Assembly: GCA_002633005.1 (NCBI GenBank)
Contig: NMRA01000947.1
Span: 25,696-89,695, forward strand
Length of the DNA: 64,000 nucleotides
Reading direction: 5' to 3'
Source of the DNA: Phoronis australis
Taxonomy: Eukaryota > Phoronida > Phoronidae
In this document: piece by piece, positions 13,401 to 25,769 of the stretch
How the letters are laid out: the number at the start of each line of letters is the position of its first letter
How positions within the stretch are numbered: the stretch's first letter is position 1
Made by a program: the position numbers and the translations under genes
The notes under the pieces: generated by a model
Told to the model about the DNA's origin: nothing
Databases searched by the model: none
What the model saw: only the letters and a program-made list of their open reading frames with translations

Positions 13401-16400
13401 GTTATTTGGTGACAGCAGTATCAGTATACAAAACAACAAAGTTAAATTGAAAAGTAAATTGTTCAAATTTGTGTAGTTAAAAATTCAGCAACGGTAAATT
13501 AAGCTGCCTTGTTCCCCTTATTTTGTGCGTACTTGTGTTGCTGTCTTGTAAATAATCATAACTTCAGCTCCTAGATTGCATAGTATGGTAAAACTTGGCA
13601 TTCAGCTATTTGCAGTTATACCCAGGAAGATATATTTAGTTCATGGGATTGAACAATAGGCTGCTTAGACTGGTGAACTTCGAATAGGACATAACTGCAT
13701 TCTTTGTTTTAACAGGAAGTGATGAGAATTCAACGAGAATTTAAATGTTGTGCTGGGTGTTGCTGGTGTGCCAACACTGACTGTATTGCTTATGAAGTAT
13801 CAGTAGAGGCCCCTGTTGGACAAATAATTGGTTATGTGAGACAATCGTAAGTTAACAGTTACTTCATCTGTTTTTAATCATTTTGGGGTTGGAAGGGGTA
13901 ACTAGTTTGCATAGTGGCATAGAATTTTGTGATGGTTGTAAATCATGGGTGTTGTTCACTCACAATAGACCATTGGACATGCAAATTAAGTGAAAGCCGT
14001 TCTTTGTGAACCCTGCTTTAGTAATACAGTTGTCCCAGTTGGCCATTGTAATTAAACACAGCTTAACAAAGGGTTTGTGGTCCTCGCTGAGAAGATTATT
14101 GTTTTGTTACCACCAGAAGCTCCCAATGGTAATAGGGTGATAATCATAAACCATAAATTAGAGATAGCTATAGTTGATATTATATCTATCACAGTCATGG
14201 GGTTGAGTATTGTTCAAAGTTTATCTCGTTAGCTTCAAGGTTAACACTTGCCACTAGGTGTCGCACGAGCTTGAGAAGATCAGCTATGGCTAACCAAACA
14301 TAACTCAAGTTTGTTTGTCAAGCAAGTTCAGAGATATGTAATTTTTAGCCATAATATGCTTCACACTTCTTGAGTGATAATCTCCATGCATTACCTACAT
14401 TCACAAAAAACAAATGTGTTTTAAAGCACATTTCTGTATTAAGCACTCACAGATTTTCACATGTGCCTCTGCAGCCACTCGAATGTTCAGTTTGGCGTTT
14501 TATGTACATACATGTATGTCCTAATGTTCATGTGTTGATGTATAACTTAGTTAGGACCTAAAACGACCTCAACTTTAAGTTATATATCGAAAATCTTAAT
14601 GCTTTGTCTACCAGTAAAACTATTCTTTGAAAGGAGAAAGATCCAGGATTCAAAAATATGCTTCTCACTACTGTGTCTTTATTATTGATGCGTGACCACA
14701 TTTCTAAGTTATATTTTGATGTGCAAAAAATGTACATTCATAGCAAAGCAACCCCCAGTCAATTTTACTGAAACTTTTTAAATGAAAACTTTACGTTATG
14801 TCTCAAAAGCGCTGTTAGGAATTGTCGATTATTCACTTAGTTCGGGTTTTAGGCCGCCTTAACTCGCAAAACACAAGGTATTTTTGTAAAAAAAACAGCA
14901 GTTTTATTCGTATATCGTTTGGTATGTGAAAACTAGACATTTCAAAACAAATGATCATGTAATTAGCGGCTCACAAAAATTTGACTTGAAAAACGTGGTC
15001 ATGTGACAATGATAAAGACAGAGTAGTAAGAAGCATATTTAATATTTTTTAGAATTCTCGATCTTTTTCCTTTCAGACAATATACTTTTAGTGTGGTTGA
15101 CAAAGCATAGTGTTTTTGATATTTGACTTAGAGTTGAAGTCTTTTCTTAAGGTTCAAGATAACCTTGTTAATTATAAGCTCAGGTCACACTGTGTCACAC
15201 TCTACAACGTACATGTAAAGGCAAGTAAAACCAATGAAAATTATAAGTTTTTGCTTCATGCCAAGGCAATACCACTAGGTTTTTATTGTTGATGGTTATT
15301 AGATCTCGTTTTTTGATTTCTTAAACCTACAGAGGTTCAAACAGTGACCATGTGTGACATGTCAAACACGTAAGTTGACTCATTGAAATTTTCGGATGTT
15401 TTCCAGACAAAGTGCGTGGAAGCCAAAGTACACAGTGAAGGATGCACTTGGTAATGATGTGTTTGATATCCAAGGGCCATGCTGTCCTTGTCAGACTATC
15501 TGCTGTACCAGCGATGTTGACTTCAGGGTAGGTGGGTTGTAATGCTATTGATTATCCACTAGATGTGTACAGAGAAGACGTGGTACTGTGTGCCATGAGA
15601 TTTTGAAATCAAAAATCTCAAGTGGTAGTGAATTGAAATGTAATTGTGTTGTAATGAAATTTCAGCATTATCTTCCTTATTTTGGTTAAACGCTGTAAGG
15701 GCTTGTTCTCATAAATGGTGTGCAAATTGTGCAGTGTTTTCAAAATTAACCAGACCATAACAATTATGTGTAAAGGTTATATGTAGAACTTAAAAAAAAT
15801 GGCCAAATTTGCCTAATTTCTGAACATCATATCTCACAAATGGCAAATGAAATTCATATAAAACTTCCAGGTACTATGCTTTATGCTCTGTCCAAAACGT
15901 TATGAGGAATTGTTTTTGATAGAAATTTCGAAGGGCTATCAAAAATAGGACTGATCTTGCATGTAGTTGAAACAACTTGAAAATGAGATCTTAAAAGAAA
16001 TGAAGCAGCGTTTTGAGGTCTCATCTTGAACAGTTGTGTTAACTAAATTTGATGAATCGTATTTCAGCTATGCTTCCTATGTACCTTAGTTTTCTTTATT
16101 GCTAAATTTTAGTAAAAAGAGATGGTCCTGCGACCTGATTAGTGTCAGACTGGTAGAAAATTAAAGAATCAAATTCTTAGGCTTTCTGCTTCCAGAAAAT
16201 ATATCGTAACACCATTTGATCGTGATGGACCGCCCCGCTCACTTGGGGCAATCAAAATTCCTCAGCAAACCAAAAGTCTTAGACATGCAAATCACGCCAA
16301 TAACTGAATATCAGCTGATGGCGTTGAAATAAGAAATTTGATAATGTTATTGAAGTCATTGTTTTGCTATCCATGTACCTTAAGTTTATTTTTGCTGAAT

Positions 16401-19400
16401 TTTACTAAAATTAACATGGTCACATGACCTACTTAATAGCAAAGTGGAATAAGTCAACACTCAAATTCTACAAGCTTTTTAATTTCAGAATGAGTTAAAA
16501 TCAATACTTTTCTTCTAGATATTATAGTGAATACATAGACATGACGATAAGGTCTTACATAACTTTAAAGGTAAGTGTAAGTATTTGGCTAAATAACCAG
16601 ACTTGTCAGTAGGATTGTACTATTAGACTTCAGCATTCTTTGTTCTCAGCTGGTGACACCAGAAGGACGAAATGAAATTGGAAAGGTGACGAAGCAATGG
16701 ACAGGCTGGGTCAGAGAGATGTTCACTAGGGCTGACAACTTTGGTGTGCAATGTAAGTAAACACGCACTTGTCACCTGTAAAACACGAGACATTTATTTT
16801 GAGGAGAGCTGATAACTCTCAATAATGTATGGGATTTTAGCCATGCTTTCTAATTCTAAGTTGTCACTCTCTATAAGTTGCTAAGTGTTTGCTTTCTTGG
16901 ACTCGAAACTTTTAGCCATTTTCTCTTCGTGAACTATTGCATTTGAATTAAACCTTGTTCTGGCCTCCTTCAAAGGAAACATGGCACTGAAGATTGGCAG
17001 AACCCGTGATCTCTTGCCTTCTCACAAGGTCTCGTCTGATTAGCCACTCACACAAACCCTGCTCTCCAGCATACGACTCTTTGAACCGAACTCCAACTTG
17101 TTTGCTAAGTGATGGCAATCTTCAGTGCCATCTTTTCTTTGAAGGAGGCATGTTGCCTCCAAGGTGATAGGAATTTAATTTTGTACGTAGTCCAGCAGAC
17201 CGGATTTAATTCGAATACAATGAATTTTCCTGGATGGATCAGAAATAATATTTTATTTTTTATGGACTATTGTCACTCTTGATCCAAGTGAATGCTTACG
17301 TTGACTGTTGAACCTAACAACATGGTTCAATCACGCTCCAGAGTTGGGTTAGTGTAGTTGCAAGATGACATCCTATGCGCAGTTGCAAGTAAATTGAATG
17401 ATTGTGTTGATAAATGTATCATTTCCTAAAAGTAATCAATAAATTGTACCATGAAGGCACGAAATGTGCTTTTACAAAAATAAAGATACAGGTCTCAACT
17501 GCTAATTGAGTCTGCGTTTTCTAGTGCCAAATATATTTTGAGGATGCATGTAATATAGGGTACAGTCACTAAAAATGCTCTGAAATCATTATTTATTGGT
17601 GGGTTGTCAGGAAACTTTCAGGGCAAAGTTGTACAAACGTATTCTAAAATTGTGACATCATGAGGCAGGTATTTGTCAGTTAGATTGTTCAAGATTTCAG
17701 GGGAAATCATTAGAAAATCTTTTGGTTGAAATTCTGTCGAGCGGTACATACCATGTACATGTACTGCATCATGTCTGCCATTTCAAATCCAGGTCCTGAA
17801 TCAGAATGGTTTTGAATTTGAGTCAGTTAGGACTGAAATTCAAAATAGTTTAGAGGCCTGAGCATCATGAATCGTAATTTGACAGATATTAGACTATCGA
17901 CAAAAATCTCTTCAAAATATCCAATTGATGAAAACTCAGAAAACTGACTTTTGTTTGGAATTTATAATATGTTGATGGACCAGGCCGCGTGTTCACTTGC
18001 TTGCATATCAACACGTCTTAAAAAAGTCTGTGTTATAGCATTTAATATTGAGGATGATTCCCTTTTCAGTTCCCGCGGATCTTGATGTGAAAATGAAAGC
18101 CACACTGCTAGGTGCTGTGCTTCTAATTGTAAGTTTTGGACTGCTTTATAACATATCAATTGGGGATAAAAGCAGTGTTACAGACTCAAACCTCAAATTA
18201 GTGATTTAATGGTGTTCGACATGTATTTAATACATTGCTGAATTTTGTTTGATTTTCATGTTTTGGATTTTCCTCTTTGCCTGTTAAAAATCTTTAAAAA
18301 TGTGGGGTCTCCGAAATAGTTTTTGACTTTATGACTTTCTAAAGAAAGGCACCTTGAAATTATTGGCTTTGTGAAAAGTCACCGCTATTAGTGGTTGAAA
18401 TCCTTCTGAAATGGATTAATTTCGGTGTAAACGGTCAGTTTTAAGTTTTGAAAACTCTAAATATCCTGCTTTACTGATTTTCATATATCCATACTAGTAA
18501 CGATTTTTTTTCTGGATTTTGAAAACCCCAAATCTTATTGTTATGGCTTTTACACTAAAATTTGCATGGCTACTTTTTTCTTTAACGACTTGTTTTGTTT
18601 TGATAACCATTGTGTGTGTGTGTGTGAAATAAAAAATTGGTGAGTCACCGACTTGGTTTTTGAGGTACTTTTGCCCTAAGACGGTTACATGCGAATGCTC
18701 AATTTCAATAACCTTCTCAAAAGTGCGCCAATTTTAAAATCACTATTACCCACTGCATAGCTGGTGATTATTTTATGTAGTTGGCATTGTGATATGAGTT
18801 TAGTTGACGATAATCTTGGAAAAACAGTTTCTTCCATAATAAATTCAAAATAACCATCTGCATTACATCACGCCTAATGTCTACACTTGGGTTTGTCTAT
18901 TATTCAGTATGACCTGAGTAATTCTGAGTCCTAGGTATGAAGTCGTTGCAAAATTTGATATCGAATGCTTTTATTAAAAAATCAACATTTTTTGAACAGG
19001 ACTAGCTGTTTTTGAAACAAAAAATATATTCAAAGTTTTTATAAGTTAGTAAATGTTGACTTCGTAAAACAATGACTAATTACCTAATTAGTAAATTGTC
19101 AAACCACCTCAAAAGATGAACGCAAAGGTCTCGGGTATAACGGTACAATGCAGCTAAGTGAAACTTGATTTGTAACAATTATTTAGAAGTATTCCAATAG
19201 TTCTAAACAGATGGGCAGACTTTTCCATTTTATATATGGAGGCAAGAAGATGGTTTCTTCTAACCCATATTTGGTAATCAGATGTTTTGAGGTAAATGTT
19301 GTATTATTATGTATGTCTTAGCAGATCAGGTTACCATATTCAGCTAAACCTTTGTGTCCGTAGGACTTCATGTACTTTGAACGGAGAAAGAAGAAGCGAT

Positions 19401-19402
19401 AA
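4469..19402 (+). CDS. PLSCR: Phospholipid scramblase family protein, gene A (9 exons, complete)
   Basis: Coding exons: 4469-4526, 6182-6295, 9261-9338, 11833-11909, 13716-13846, 15407-15527, 16650-16752, 18070-18128, 19364-19402 (TAA at 19400). All introns are GT-AG, phases agree, and the total of 780 nt gives 259 residues. Seen: the family core begins with [10 protein letters not shown] (32-41); a Cys-rich stretch (120-132) occupies the place of the palmitoylated cysteines; [10 protein letters not shown] (204-213) matches the human PLSCR1 nuclear-import segment; [12 protein letters not shown] (220-231) matches the calcium-binding loop; a hydrophobic helix (about 238-252) is followed by a basic tail, RRKKKR. 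Family knowledge: scramblases are palmitoylated, calcium-binding membrane proteins linked to phospholipid movement across bilayers and to nuclear signalling. The N-terminus before the core is only ~31 residues, without the long proline-rich segment of PLSCR1. Odd: loop position 1 is Arg rather than Asp. A TTTTAG acceptor just 5' of the ATG (4441-4446) suggests an upstream non-coding exon. Confidence 0.93.
5828..6036 (+). repeat. Interspersed repeat R1, partial copy (intron 1 of gene A)
   Basis: Shares with 27420-27805 the words 'attatcgaacaaaagagagc', 'gatactggctacagggg' (with small changes) and 'caacaagttgggagcaa'. Reverse-strand copies lie in both exon-7 blocks. Only the right half of the repeat is present here. 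Class unknown; no coding potential seen. Confidence 0.75.
6593..9003. mobile_element. 2.4-kb insertion in intron 2 of gene A, with inverted 'ttcaattgaa' word arrays (E1)
   Basis: Gene B intron 2 has only ~70 bp at this place, so this is an insertion in unit 1 (or a loss in unit 2). Left arm, 6630-6845: repeated 'attcaattgaa' then 'attcaatagccattcaatag'. Right arm, 8546-8702: the same words in inverted order, ending 'tcaattgaaactcaacg'. The interior (6850-8540) is AT-rich without a recognisable transposase. After the right arm comes 'ttttcgtatg' (8709-8718), also found after two other word arrays. Probably a non-autonomous DNA element; the exact ends and target duplication are not clear. Confidence 0.6.
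9395..10580 (+). repeat. Degenerate repeat in intron 3 of gene A ('gccgtcatccctgtccgtc...gccccctaatggc')
   Basis: Begins with 'cgcccacatatttatgtg' and 'gccgtcatccctgtccgtcc', then shows several diverged sub-units of ~100-200 bp, each with a variant of 'gccccctaatggcaattttt'. The family recurs at 23278-23660 and, at the homologous place in gene B, at 37470-37670 and 38228-38560. Its presence in both gene introns means it predates the duplication. No protein recognised. Confidence 0.65.
11189..11189. other. Single-N join after a poly(C) run
   Basis: One N directly after 'cccccgt' in intron 3 of gene A. Single Ns also occur at 23003 (after a TG run), 44108 and 56285 (both at the edge of duplicated sequence). 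They look like contig joins placed where the assembler met simple repeats or diverged alleles. Confidence 0.8.
16963..17149. mobile_element. Foldback element in intron 7 of gene A
   Basis: Left arm 16963-17000 ('gcctccttcaaaggaaacat' and onward) is the near-perfect complement of the right arm 17111-17149. The ~110-bp centre is unpaired. It is absent from intron 7 of gene B. It looks like a MITE-type insertion; no target duplication was assigned. Confidence 0.65.
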
Positions 19403-20439
19403 AGATGCAAGCAGAAACGTGTGATGTACAGCCACGATTTTCACTCTTGGACCAACAATTTAATGGAGCACCACAATGACTATGATCGCAGTTGGCGAGA
19501 TTCAAAGTGCCATTCGTGTAACAGATTGCCTTGGGACACCAGTCATGCACATTATGTGGGTTTTTTCATACTTTTGATCGAAATGATCCATACTTAAAAT
19601 GTGGCCATATAAATTTTACTTTTAAAAGGATAGTAAATCACAGGAGTATTTTAAAAGAATACTTGTAACCTGCAAGTTTGTGAATAACTAATGAGGCATC
19701 TTAAATCAGCAAGCATAATGTTTAAGGCAGGTTACTAGTCATGTAGTTACTAGTTATGTAGTTACTAGTTATGTAGAAAGACCATCCGCCTCGGTCACTA
19801 TCCATTTTGACAGGGAGTAAGGGTTAATTAGTACTAGTACAAATTCATTGTTATGCTTAAAAACAAGAACCTTGTGACCAAACTACAGTCATTATGGTTC
19901 TGCATGTTTGGAACGGGGGCGCACTTTCACGTTTGTGTTGTTAAGATCGTGCTAAAATGGAGCACTGTGTCCAAAACAACAACGCATAACGATCATTTTT
20001 TCCAGCGCTAGTAGAATGTACAGTGCAAGTAGTGAATTGCCATGTTACACAGGTGTTTCTAAAAGGGATTGTACATAGCCAGTAACATAATTAGTTTTGT
20101 GTGAAATCACCAGTGCAAGATAAAGAATCCTTTTAATGTTGCCAAAACTAGAAGTCCAGTGAAACTTTGGTCATTATTTCAATGTGACCTTTTCTGTGAT
20201 ATCTTCTGATTATGAGTACTATTATCTGTTAGTTGTAGCAATGTGGTGACCCGTGGTGATACATGTACATGTATGTGTGTTAGGTGTTACTTGAAGTGAC
20301 CAGTAACTTAAAGGAGCTGGTCTTAAGTAATAATGACAAGTAACTTCTCACGACTAGACGTCGCCTAGAGTAAGGAACAGGATGCTATCGATTTTATCAT
20401 ATAGAGTGGCCTAAATTAAAATTCGTTTTCTGAAGTTTT

Positions 20440-22090
20440 GTTTTCTGTGGGATGGTTTTTTTGAATGTTTGTTTTCTGTTACGTCAGCCACACCTGTTGA
20501 AGAAAAGTAAACTTACACCCTTCAGGCGCTCCGCGAACTCTTACTTTGCAGACTGAGGTGGATCTAAGGGGGGGGCTCAGGGGATCCCCCGGGGCCCTTA
20601 TGGGACAGGATCACAAATCAAAATTAAAAAAAAAACATCGCCAGGAAAACGAAATCAGCTACAAAAACCAAAAATATCGTACACGGGAAGGGGAAACCCA
20701 CTCCCCAAACCTCCCCCGCGCGGCGCCCGGGCCTCGGATTCTCACGAATCCTAACCCTTGCCCCCCTTATACTGAAAATGTAGATCTGTCACTGCTTTGA
20801 TTTGAATTGTTGTAAATTTGGTGGAAGACATGACACTGTTTGAAAATTAGAGAGTGTACGTTTTACCAATGACCACCAGTTCATGAAGAAAACGTCTGAG
20901 CAAAAATGAGTGCTGTAGGCGCAACCAACCACCTTTTTGTCTTTTAACATAGCGCCTACCCACTGTAGGGCGGGGCGTAAGCACACATAGTTGCAGCCAA
21001 CCACCTTTTTACATTTTATCGTAGCAACCACTTTTTTACATTTTAACTTAGTGTCTACGTACCGTAAGTGACGGTGTTGTGGTTATAGTCTCGATACCAT
21101 AGCTTACGGCATCAATGCGCTACGCTGACGACAGCATTGTTGCCGAACATTTCGCGGACGCGCGCAACCACCAGACATATATGTTTGCTTACCGAGTAAT
21201 GGAATTTTTTAATTAATATTTCAAGATAAATAAACAGACACCCGACGGGCAACTAAAAGTCGCAGCCAGCATATCTTTTCTAGGCGTTACGCTCCGAGAC
21301 CGCTTGGAATGCACATGGACCTTTGCCTTCGAATACATTATATGTGTGGATGGACCCTCTTTCTCCGACATCCAAAATCCGCCTCTACAGACTCTATGTA
21401 AATACCCTCTCGCCCTACATTTTGTGAGTCAGGTTTTGCGAGTTCAATGTGCTTTTAAAATTCAGCGCTCGAGGCGATACGATGGGCTTTGGGCACCTAC
21501 TTACCTCAAATTTTACCACCACAGCACTTCTCATGAGCGCTGAGAAAACTATAAAGTGCGATTAGAATGAAATACTTTTACATTGGGTACTTTTTCCTGA
21601 ATCACTGATAGACGGATTTTTAATTTTCGTTTCTCAAATTGACGCCATTACATGAACCCACTCTGACTGCGACACGACGTTGGACCGACGTCGGACTCCG
21701 CACCCCACGGTTTCTGCCAGCGCGTCGTACCCGCGTCGCCGGGCCCAACGTCAAGTGCCCGATACTGGCGTCCCGGGGCCGCGCTCGACGTCACTAAACA
21801 GTACTCGAGAAGGTCAAATAGTTTGACTAATACTATCGCGATGGAGCGTCGAATTTAATTGGAAGTGCAAAATAGGCGTTTAAAGGCAGTATCTCGAAAG
21901 TGACGCACCAACGTCACAAATCCGACCGCCGACCTACAGACCTTGAGCCGACGAGGTGACATCGGCTCGACGTGGTGATGCTATCTGGGTGAACAAAAAG
22001 TTCATTTTCATTGAAATCTAAGATTTGTCTCAACTTCCAGACTTTCAATATAGGGTAAGCTAGTCAAACTTAAAGATACTATTTCTTTAC
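20440..22090. other. Inter-unit spacer, left part: GC-rich and repeated non-coding DNA
   Basis: No gene recognised. 20530-20800 is G/C-rich with 'ggggatcccccgggg'. 20915-21070 holds short degenerate direct repeats ('caaccaaccacctttttg...cattttatcgtag'). 21655-21990 is CpG-rich and crowded with 'gacgtc' and 'cgtcg' words. Open frames here have no recognisable domain. Confidence 0.5.
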
Positions 22091-22105
22091 TTCCACCTGC
22101 CTCTT

Positions 22106-22955
22106 TGTGATCAAATCATTTTACAAAATGGCATAACACTTAATAATGAGTCACAAAATTATAAAGATTTTGCCAAGAATGGGCTATGTTTTATCAATGA
22201 TTTTTTTGATGCTGAAAATAAGTTTTTATCGTGGGAGGTGCTCAAGCCAAACTATAAATTAAAAGATTTTCAAATTCTGAGTTTTAATTCAAAATGTATT
22301 TTCTAGGAAAAAGTAATGAAGGTCATTAGCGATTGGTTGGCTGCAGCAATAAAATTTGCTTAGATTACAATAAAATTGCAAAAGAAAAAAGTCAAAAGTA
22401 TTTTGTTACAGAAGTATTGCAAAAATAGACAATTATGAAAATTTGTTGCAGCTTTACTCAAAACAAGATATCAAATTCCATGTCTTTTACACTTCCCTTC
22501 AATCCATGCATTAAATCTTTTAAGTAAATGTTGTTGCGTAACGGAATGTCTACTAATTATTTGTTATATAAGATGAAGATTGTTAATTCAGATAAATGTT
22601 CCTACTGCAATCTAGTGCTGAATACTGAACATATGTTTTTCCATTGTGAGATAGTGCAAAGATTGTTGATTAATGTTCAATATATTTTGACACACTCCCA
22701 ATAACCAAGAATGAATTCGAGTCATGTTTTGCCATTTGAGTTCTCCCTAATTCTCCCTGTTGATTATGTTATCACTGTCGGCCAATATTTTATTGATATA
22801 GGTCTGCCTTTAAGTTATTCACGTCGAAATATGTTAAAATTACAATATTTTATTTTCAAAAACAAAAAGAACCGGACAACATTAACATTACAATGTGGGA
22901 GAGCCTCAGTGCTGCCATGCAATGAATCTGTTACATACTTAAATCATGTATAGTT
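22106..22955 (+). pseudogene. Decayed non-LTR retrotransposon (LINE), 3' end of ORF2
   Basis: Three disjoint + frames read like the C-terminal part of a LINE reverse-transcriptase polyprotein. 22106-22306 gives NGLCFINDFFDAENKFLSW, a typical post-RT segment, and runs into a stop. 22570-22690 gives a CCHC-like knuckle, CSYC-NLVLNTEHMFFHC. 22733-22953 gives LPVDYVITVGQYFI, typical of the extreme C-terminus, ending in TAG. Frameshifts and stops separate the pieces, so it is dead. The clade (L1/Tx1-like) is a guess. Confidence 0.7.
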
Positions 22956-22976
22956 TAGTGGTATTTCCATTAAATG

Positions 22977-23002
22977 ATGTGTGTGTGTGTGTGTGTGTGT
23001 GT
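22977..23002. repeat. (TG)n microsatellite
   Basis: About 13 TG units, ended by the single N at 23003. Confidence 0.9.
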
Positions 23003-23003
23003 N
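23003..23003. other. Single-N join after a (TG)n microsatellite
   Basis: The N follows a TG dinucleotide run at about 22977-23002. The real microsatellite length is not known. Confidence 0.8.
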
Positions 23004-23277
23004 AAATTGCCTTTAAAGGGGTTATGACGGACGTACGCAGAGAATTGGAATTTTTAAACAAAAAAATAACATTAATTTTCTGTGAGTTGCATACAGTTAC
23101 ATTTTTTTGTTTTATATCGTGATTTATCGGAACGTTTGTAGAGTACAACATACTGTTTTTGATATCTGGTGCTCTTTTTTTTAGTCCGCCGGTTCTTTTG
23201 TTAGCAAAAGGACCACAACGCCAGGAATTCGAGCCCCTCCAAATTGAAGGCTGTGTGCGCGCATGCCAATCATTTAT

Positions 23278-23720
23278 ATGTGGTCGCATACAGCCGTCAT
23301 CTCTGTCCGGCGTCCGCAGCTGTATCTCCTAAAACTCTCACAGGATCTTGATGAGATTTAGCAAATGTGTTGCTATGAAATTGACGGCGGATAAAGACCA
23401 ATTTCGGACCTGTCCGACTACCGGTGTGCCCCCTAGCGGCGATTTTAATTTTTTACGCTCACTTAGGCCTCTGTATTTTTGGAGGTCCTCAACGGAAAAA
23501 TGGCAGTTAGGCATCTATTAGTAAGATGATGCCATCCTCCATTTTCGAACGGAGAAGTTCCGTGACGCATTTTTATGAAATTTGATAAATAGCTTTGATG
23601 ACACCTGCCAGTTTTCGGATGGATTTGACGTATTTTGCGTCATTTAGTGGCCATTTGTATGTTCCAAATAAACACCTCTAGAAATACACTGTTTGCGGTG
23701 CATTCGTGAGTGTTTTTCAA
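23278..23720 (+). repeat. Copy of the 'gccgtcatctctgtccg' repeat in the spacer
   Basis: Shares 'gccgtcatctctgtccg', 'agctgtatctcc', 'gtgccccctagcggc' and 'tggatttgacgta' with the intron 3 repeats at 9395-10580 and 37470-38560. It is an independent copy outside the duplicated units. Confidence 0.65.
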
Positions 23721-25760
23721 CGCTCGCGTTGCTCTTGTTTCTATTATCAGAGAACTTTCCAGCATATATTGGTTCCACTCCCAGTTGCTTCTGGTCTCCA
23801 ACAATTACCTCTTTTGTTTCTAAATAGTGGTTCAATCTTCTCGAAACTCAGCAGAGAAAGACTTAATCTTTCTTGAAAAGATTGCGAGATCAAGGTTCTT
23901 GTTTTGCCAAAAATATGCACGCCCTGACTTCAAACGCTACAATTGGCCTTTCACATTGAACGATAGTTTATAAAGCGACAACCAATTCGCTGTGCTACAT
24001 TTTCGGTCCATTTTATTCATTGATATTGACTCCCATCTCAAACGTTGAGACTTTCCTGCGGTGATCGGCGTGCAGTTAGTTGCGTCGGCCACCTAAATGG
24101 TTCGTTCGCCTTGTGTAAATTGCCTTTCTCTTCAAATGAAGAACCGTAGTGATAAAAATGACAGATTTTGTCGTGTCAAGCAGCGACATATTCGTTGTGT
24201 TAGTTTTGTCGGTCGTTCTTTGTTTGATATTTTGCCCGCCGTACCTCATCAATAGCTTAGAAATTCCTGTCGGTCTAGTATGCTGTTGTTTGTGTCGATC
24301 ACATGAGAAATTTAGTAAAAATACAAATCGACTAGTTGACCTGTACTCACGGTTGTTTTAGAATCTAAATCCAATGCATACTATTCCCGTGGCAAGCTAA
24401 AAACAGGTGACTTCCGACGCAATTTCAACTTAAAAATTGAATTCGCCGGTGTCGTAGCGTTTGCTCATATGGGCGGGACTGGGGGGTATAGCCCTCCCAC
24501 TTTTTTCACTGAGTGCTCCGGCCCCCATGATCTATGGGCAGTACCCCAAAGGGGGCTGTGGGGCTATAGCCCTGCCCCGTTTAGCAGTGCTGCGCCGCTG
24601 AAACCAAGAAAGAAATCTGGTGGAAATAAAACGGTAAATCATTTGGAATTTCACGCAACTGCAAGAAATAACGTCGGCTTAATTTGAATTATACCATGTT
24701 GGCAATTTTATTGATTTATTATAAATTTTGCACCCCAACAACAATTAAACATCGCCTACGAGACGGTCCGTAGTGTGCTCCGTGACAGTTGACCGGTTCC
24801 CCCTTCGAATCAGTTTCACATTAATTGGTTTCCTCTGATTCGGACGTATACGGCACTAATCCATCCAAAAGTCATTTCTACATTTTCGTAATCTTCAGTT
24901 TCGCCCTATTTCATTAACTCTTCCGTCTCTACACTGTCTTCAAATTCCCAGTTACTGTCGTTGCTGCTTTCGCTGTTGTAGTTAGAACGTCAGTCCATCG
25001 CGAGGTATTAGGATTGTCTGACCCAGGTGCGAAAAGACTCGTGTCTTGTCTTTTGTTATGCTGCACGTGAGCCATTCGTTCGTAAGATGATGTTTAACAC
25101 CACCTTACGCCCCGACTTAATAATTGTCACGGAGCGGCTATATACAGATTAGTTCCCTGGTACGACAAATCTCCATTGATCTAAGTTGCCAGTCTGTTCC
25201 GCATCGCACGCAAGGACCCTGTACATGTACCTTGATTGGTTCACCGTACCCTGATGTCTTTGTGGATAAACCTTTGATGAGATTGAGTAAGTGGCCCCGG
25301 CCCACCGCACCGCGCTACTGACTTCTTGACGTCACGCTACGACATTGTGCCGGACTTCAATATTCTGTGCAAGTGGGACTGTCCAGTTCTGTGTCGCTGT
25401 ATTTAATTAAACAATTTTGTTGTCTCTAATAGACCGTTTGTGATTTGGAAATTCCGAGATTTGAAATCTGCCGCAGCCGTCACCGAATGGTGAGTTTTCT
25501 TGTGACACGGGACTGACGTCTGGCTTGGAATCACAAAGATTATGTCATTTGCAGTCGATTAGTACGAGCGCCACTTATTTTTTTCCGCGCTAAGGCTTTC
25601 CTGATGGGGTCGTACGATAGTAATTAGCATAATCAGATAACGTCAGGACTAGAGGAAGACATGACACACTTTTTACGAATACGTATATTTAACATGTTCA
25701 AAAGTCCGCATTTGACCATTTTACAGCTGTCTTTATGTTTCATGTTTAGAAATCAGATTT
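23720..25760. other. Inter-unit spacer, right part: no gene recognised
   Basis: No conserved exon on either strand. A small frame at 24149-24361 encodes a hydrophobic N-terminal stretch but has no supporting splice or family signal. 24469-24600 contains an imperfect inverted repeat around 'ggggctatagccctgcc' and is probably a small element. Confidence 0.5.
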
Positions 25761-25769
25761 CTGAAAAAA

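Larger units (their letters stand above)
1490..20440 (+). repeat. Segmental duplication, unit 1 (contains gene A)
   Basis: Non-coding sequence on both sides of gene A, and most of its introns, align by eye to the gene B locus. Upstream anchors: 1500-1930 matches 25940-26260, and 3815-4526 matches 29565-30203. Downstream anchor: the stretch with the words 'gacgtcgcctagagtaagg' near 20355-20430 matches 49975-50040. Unit 1 has its own insertions: ~1950-3600 (including a tandem array), a repeat copy at ~5828-6036, ~6593-9003, ~12055-13185 and ~16815-17345. The ends are approximate because homology fades into repeats. Confidence 0.8.

Noticed and set aside
24149-24361. 70-codon frame with a hydrophobic N-terminus
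   Set aside because: Could look like a small membrane protein, but the frame is short, has no homologue I recognise and lies among repeats.
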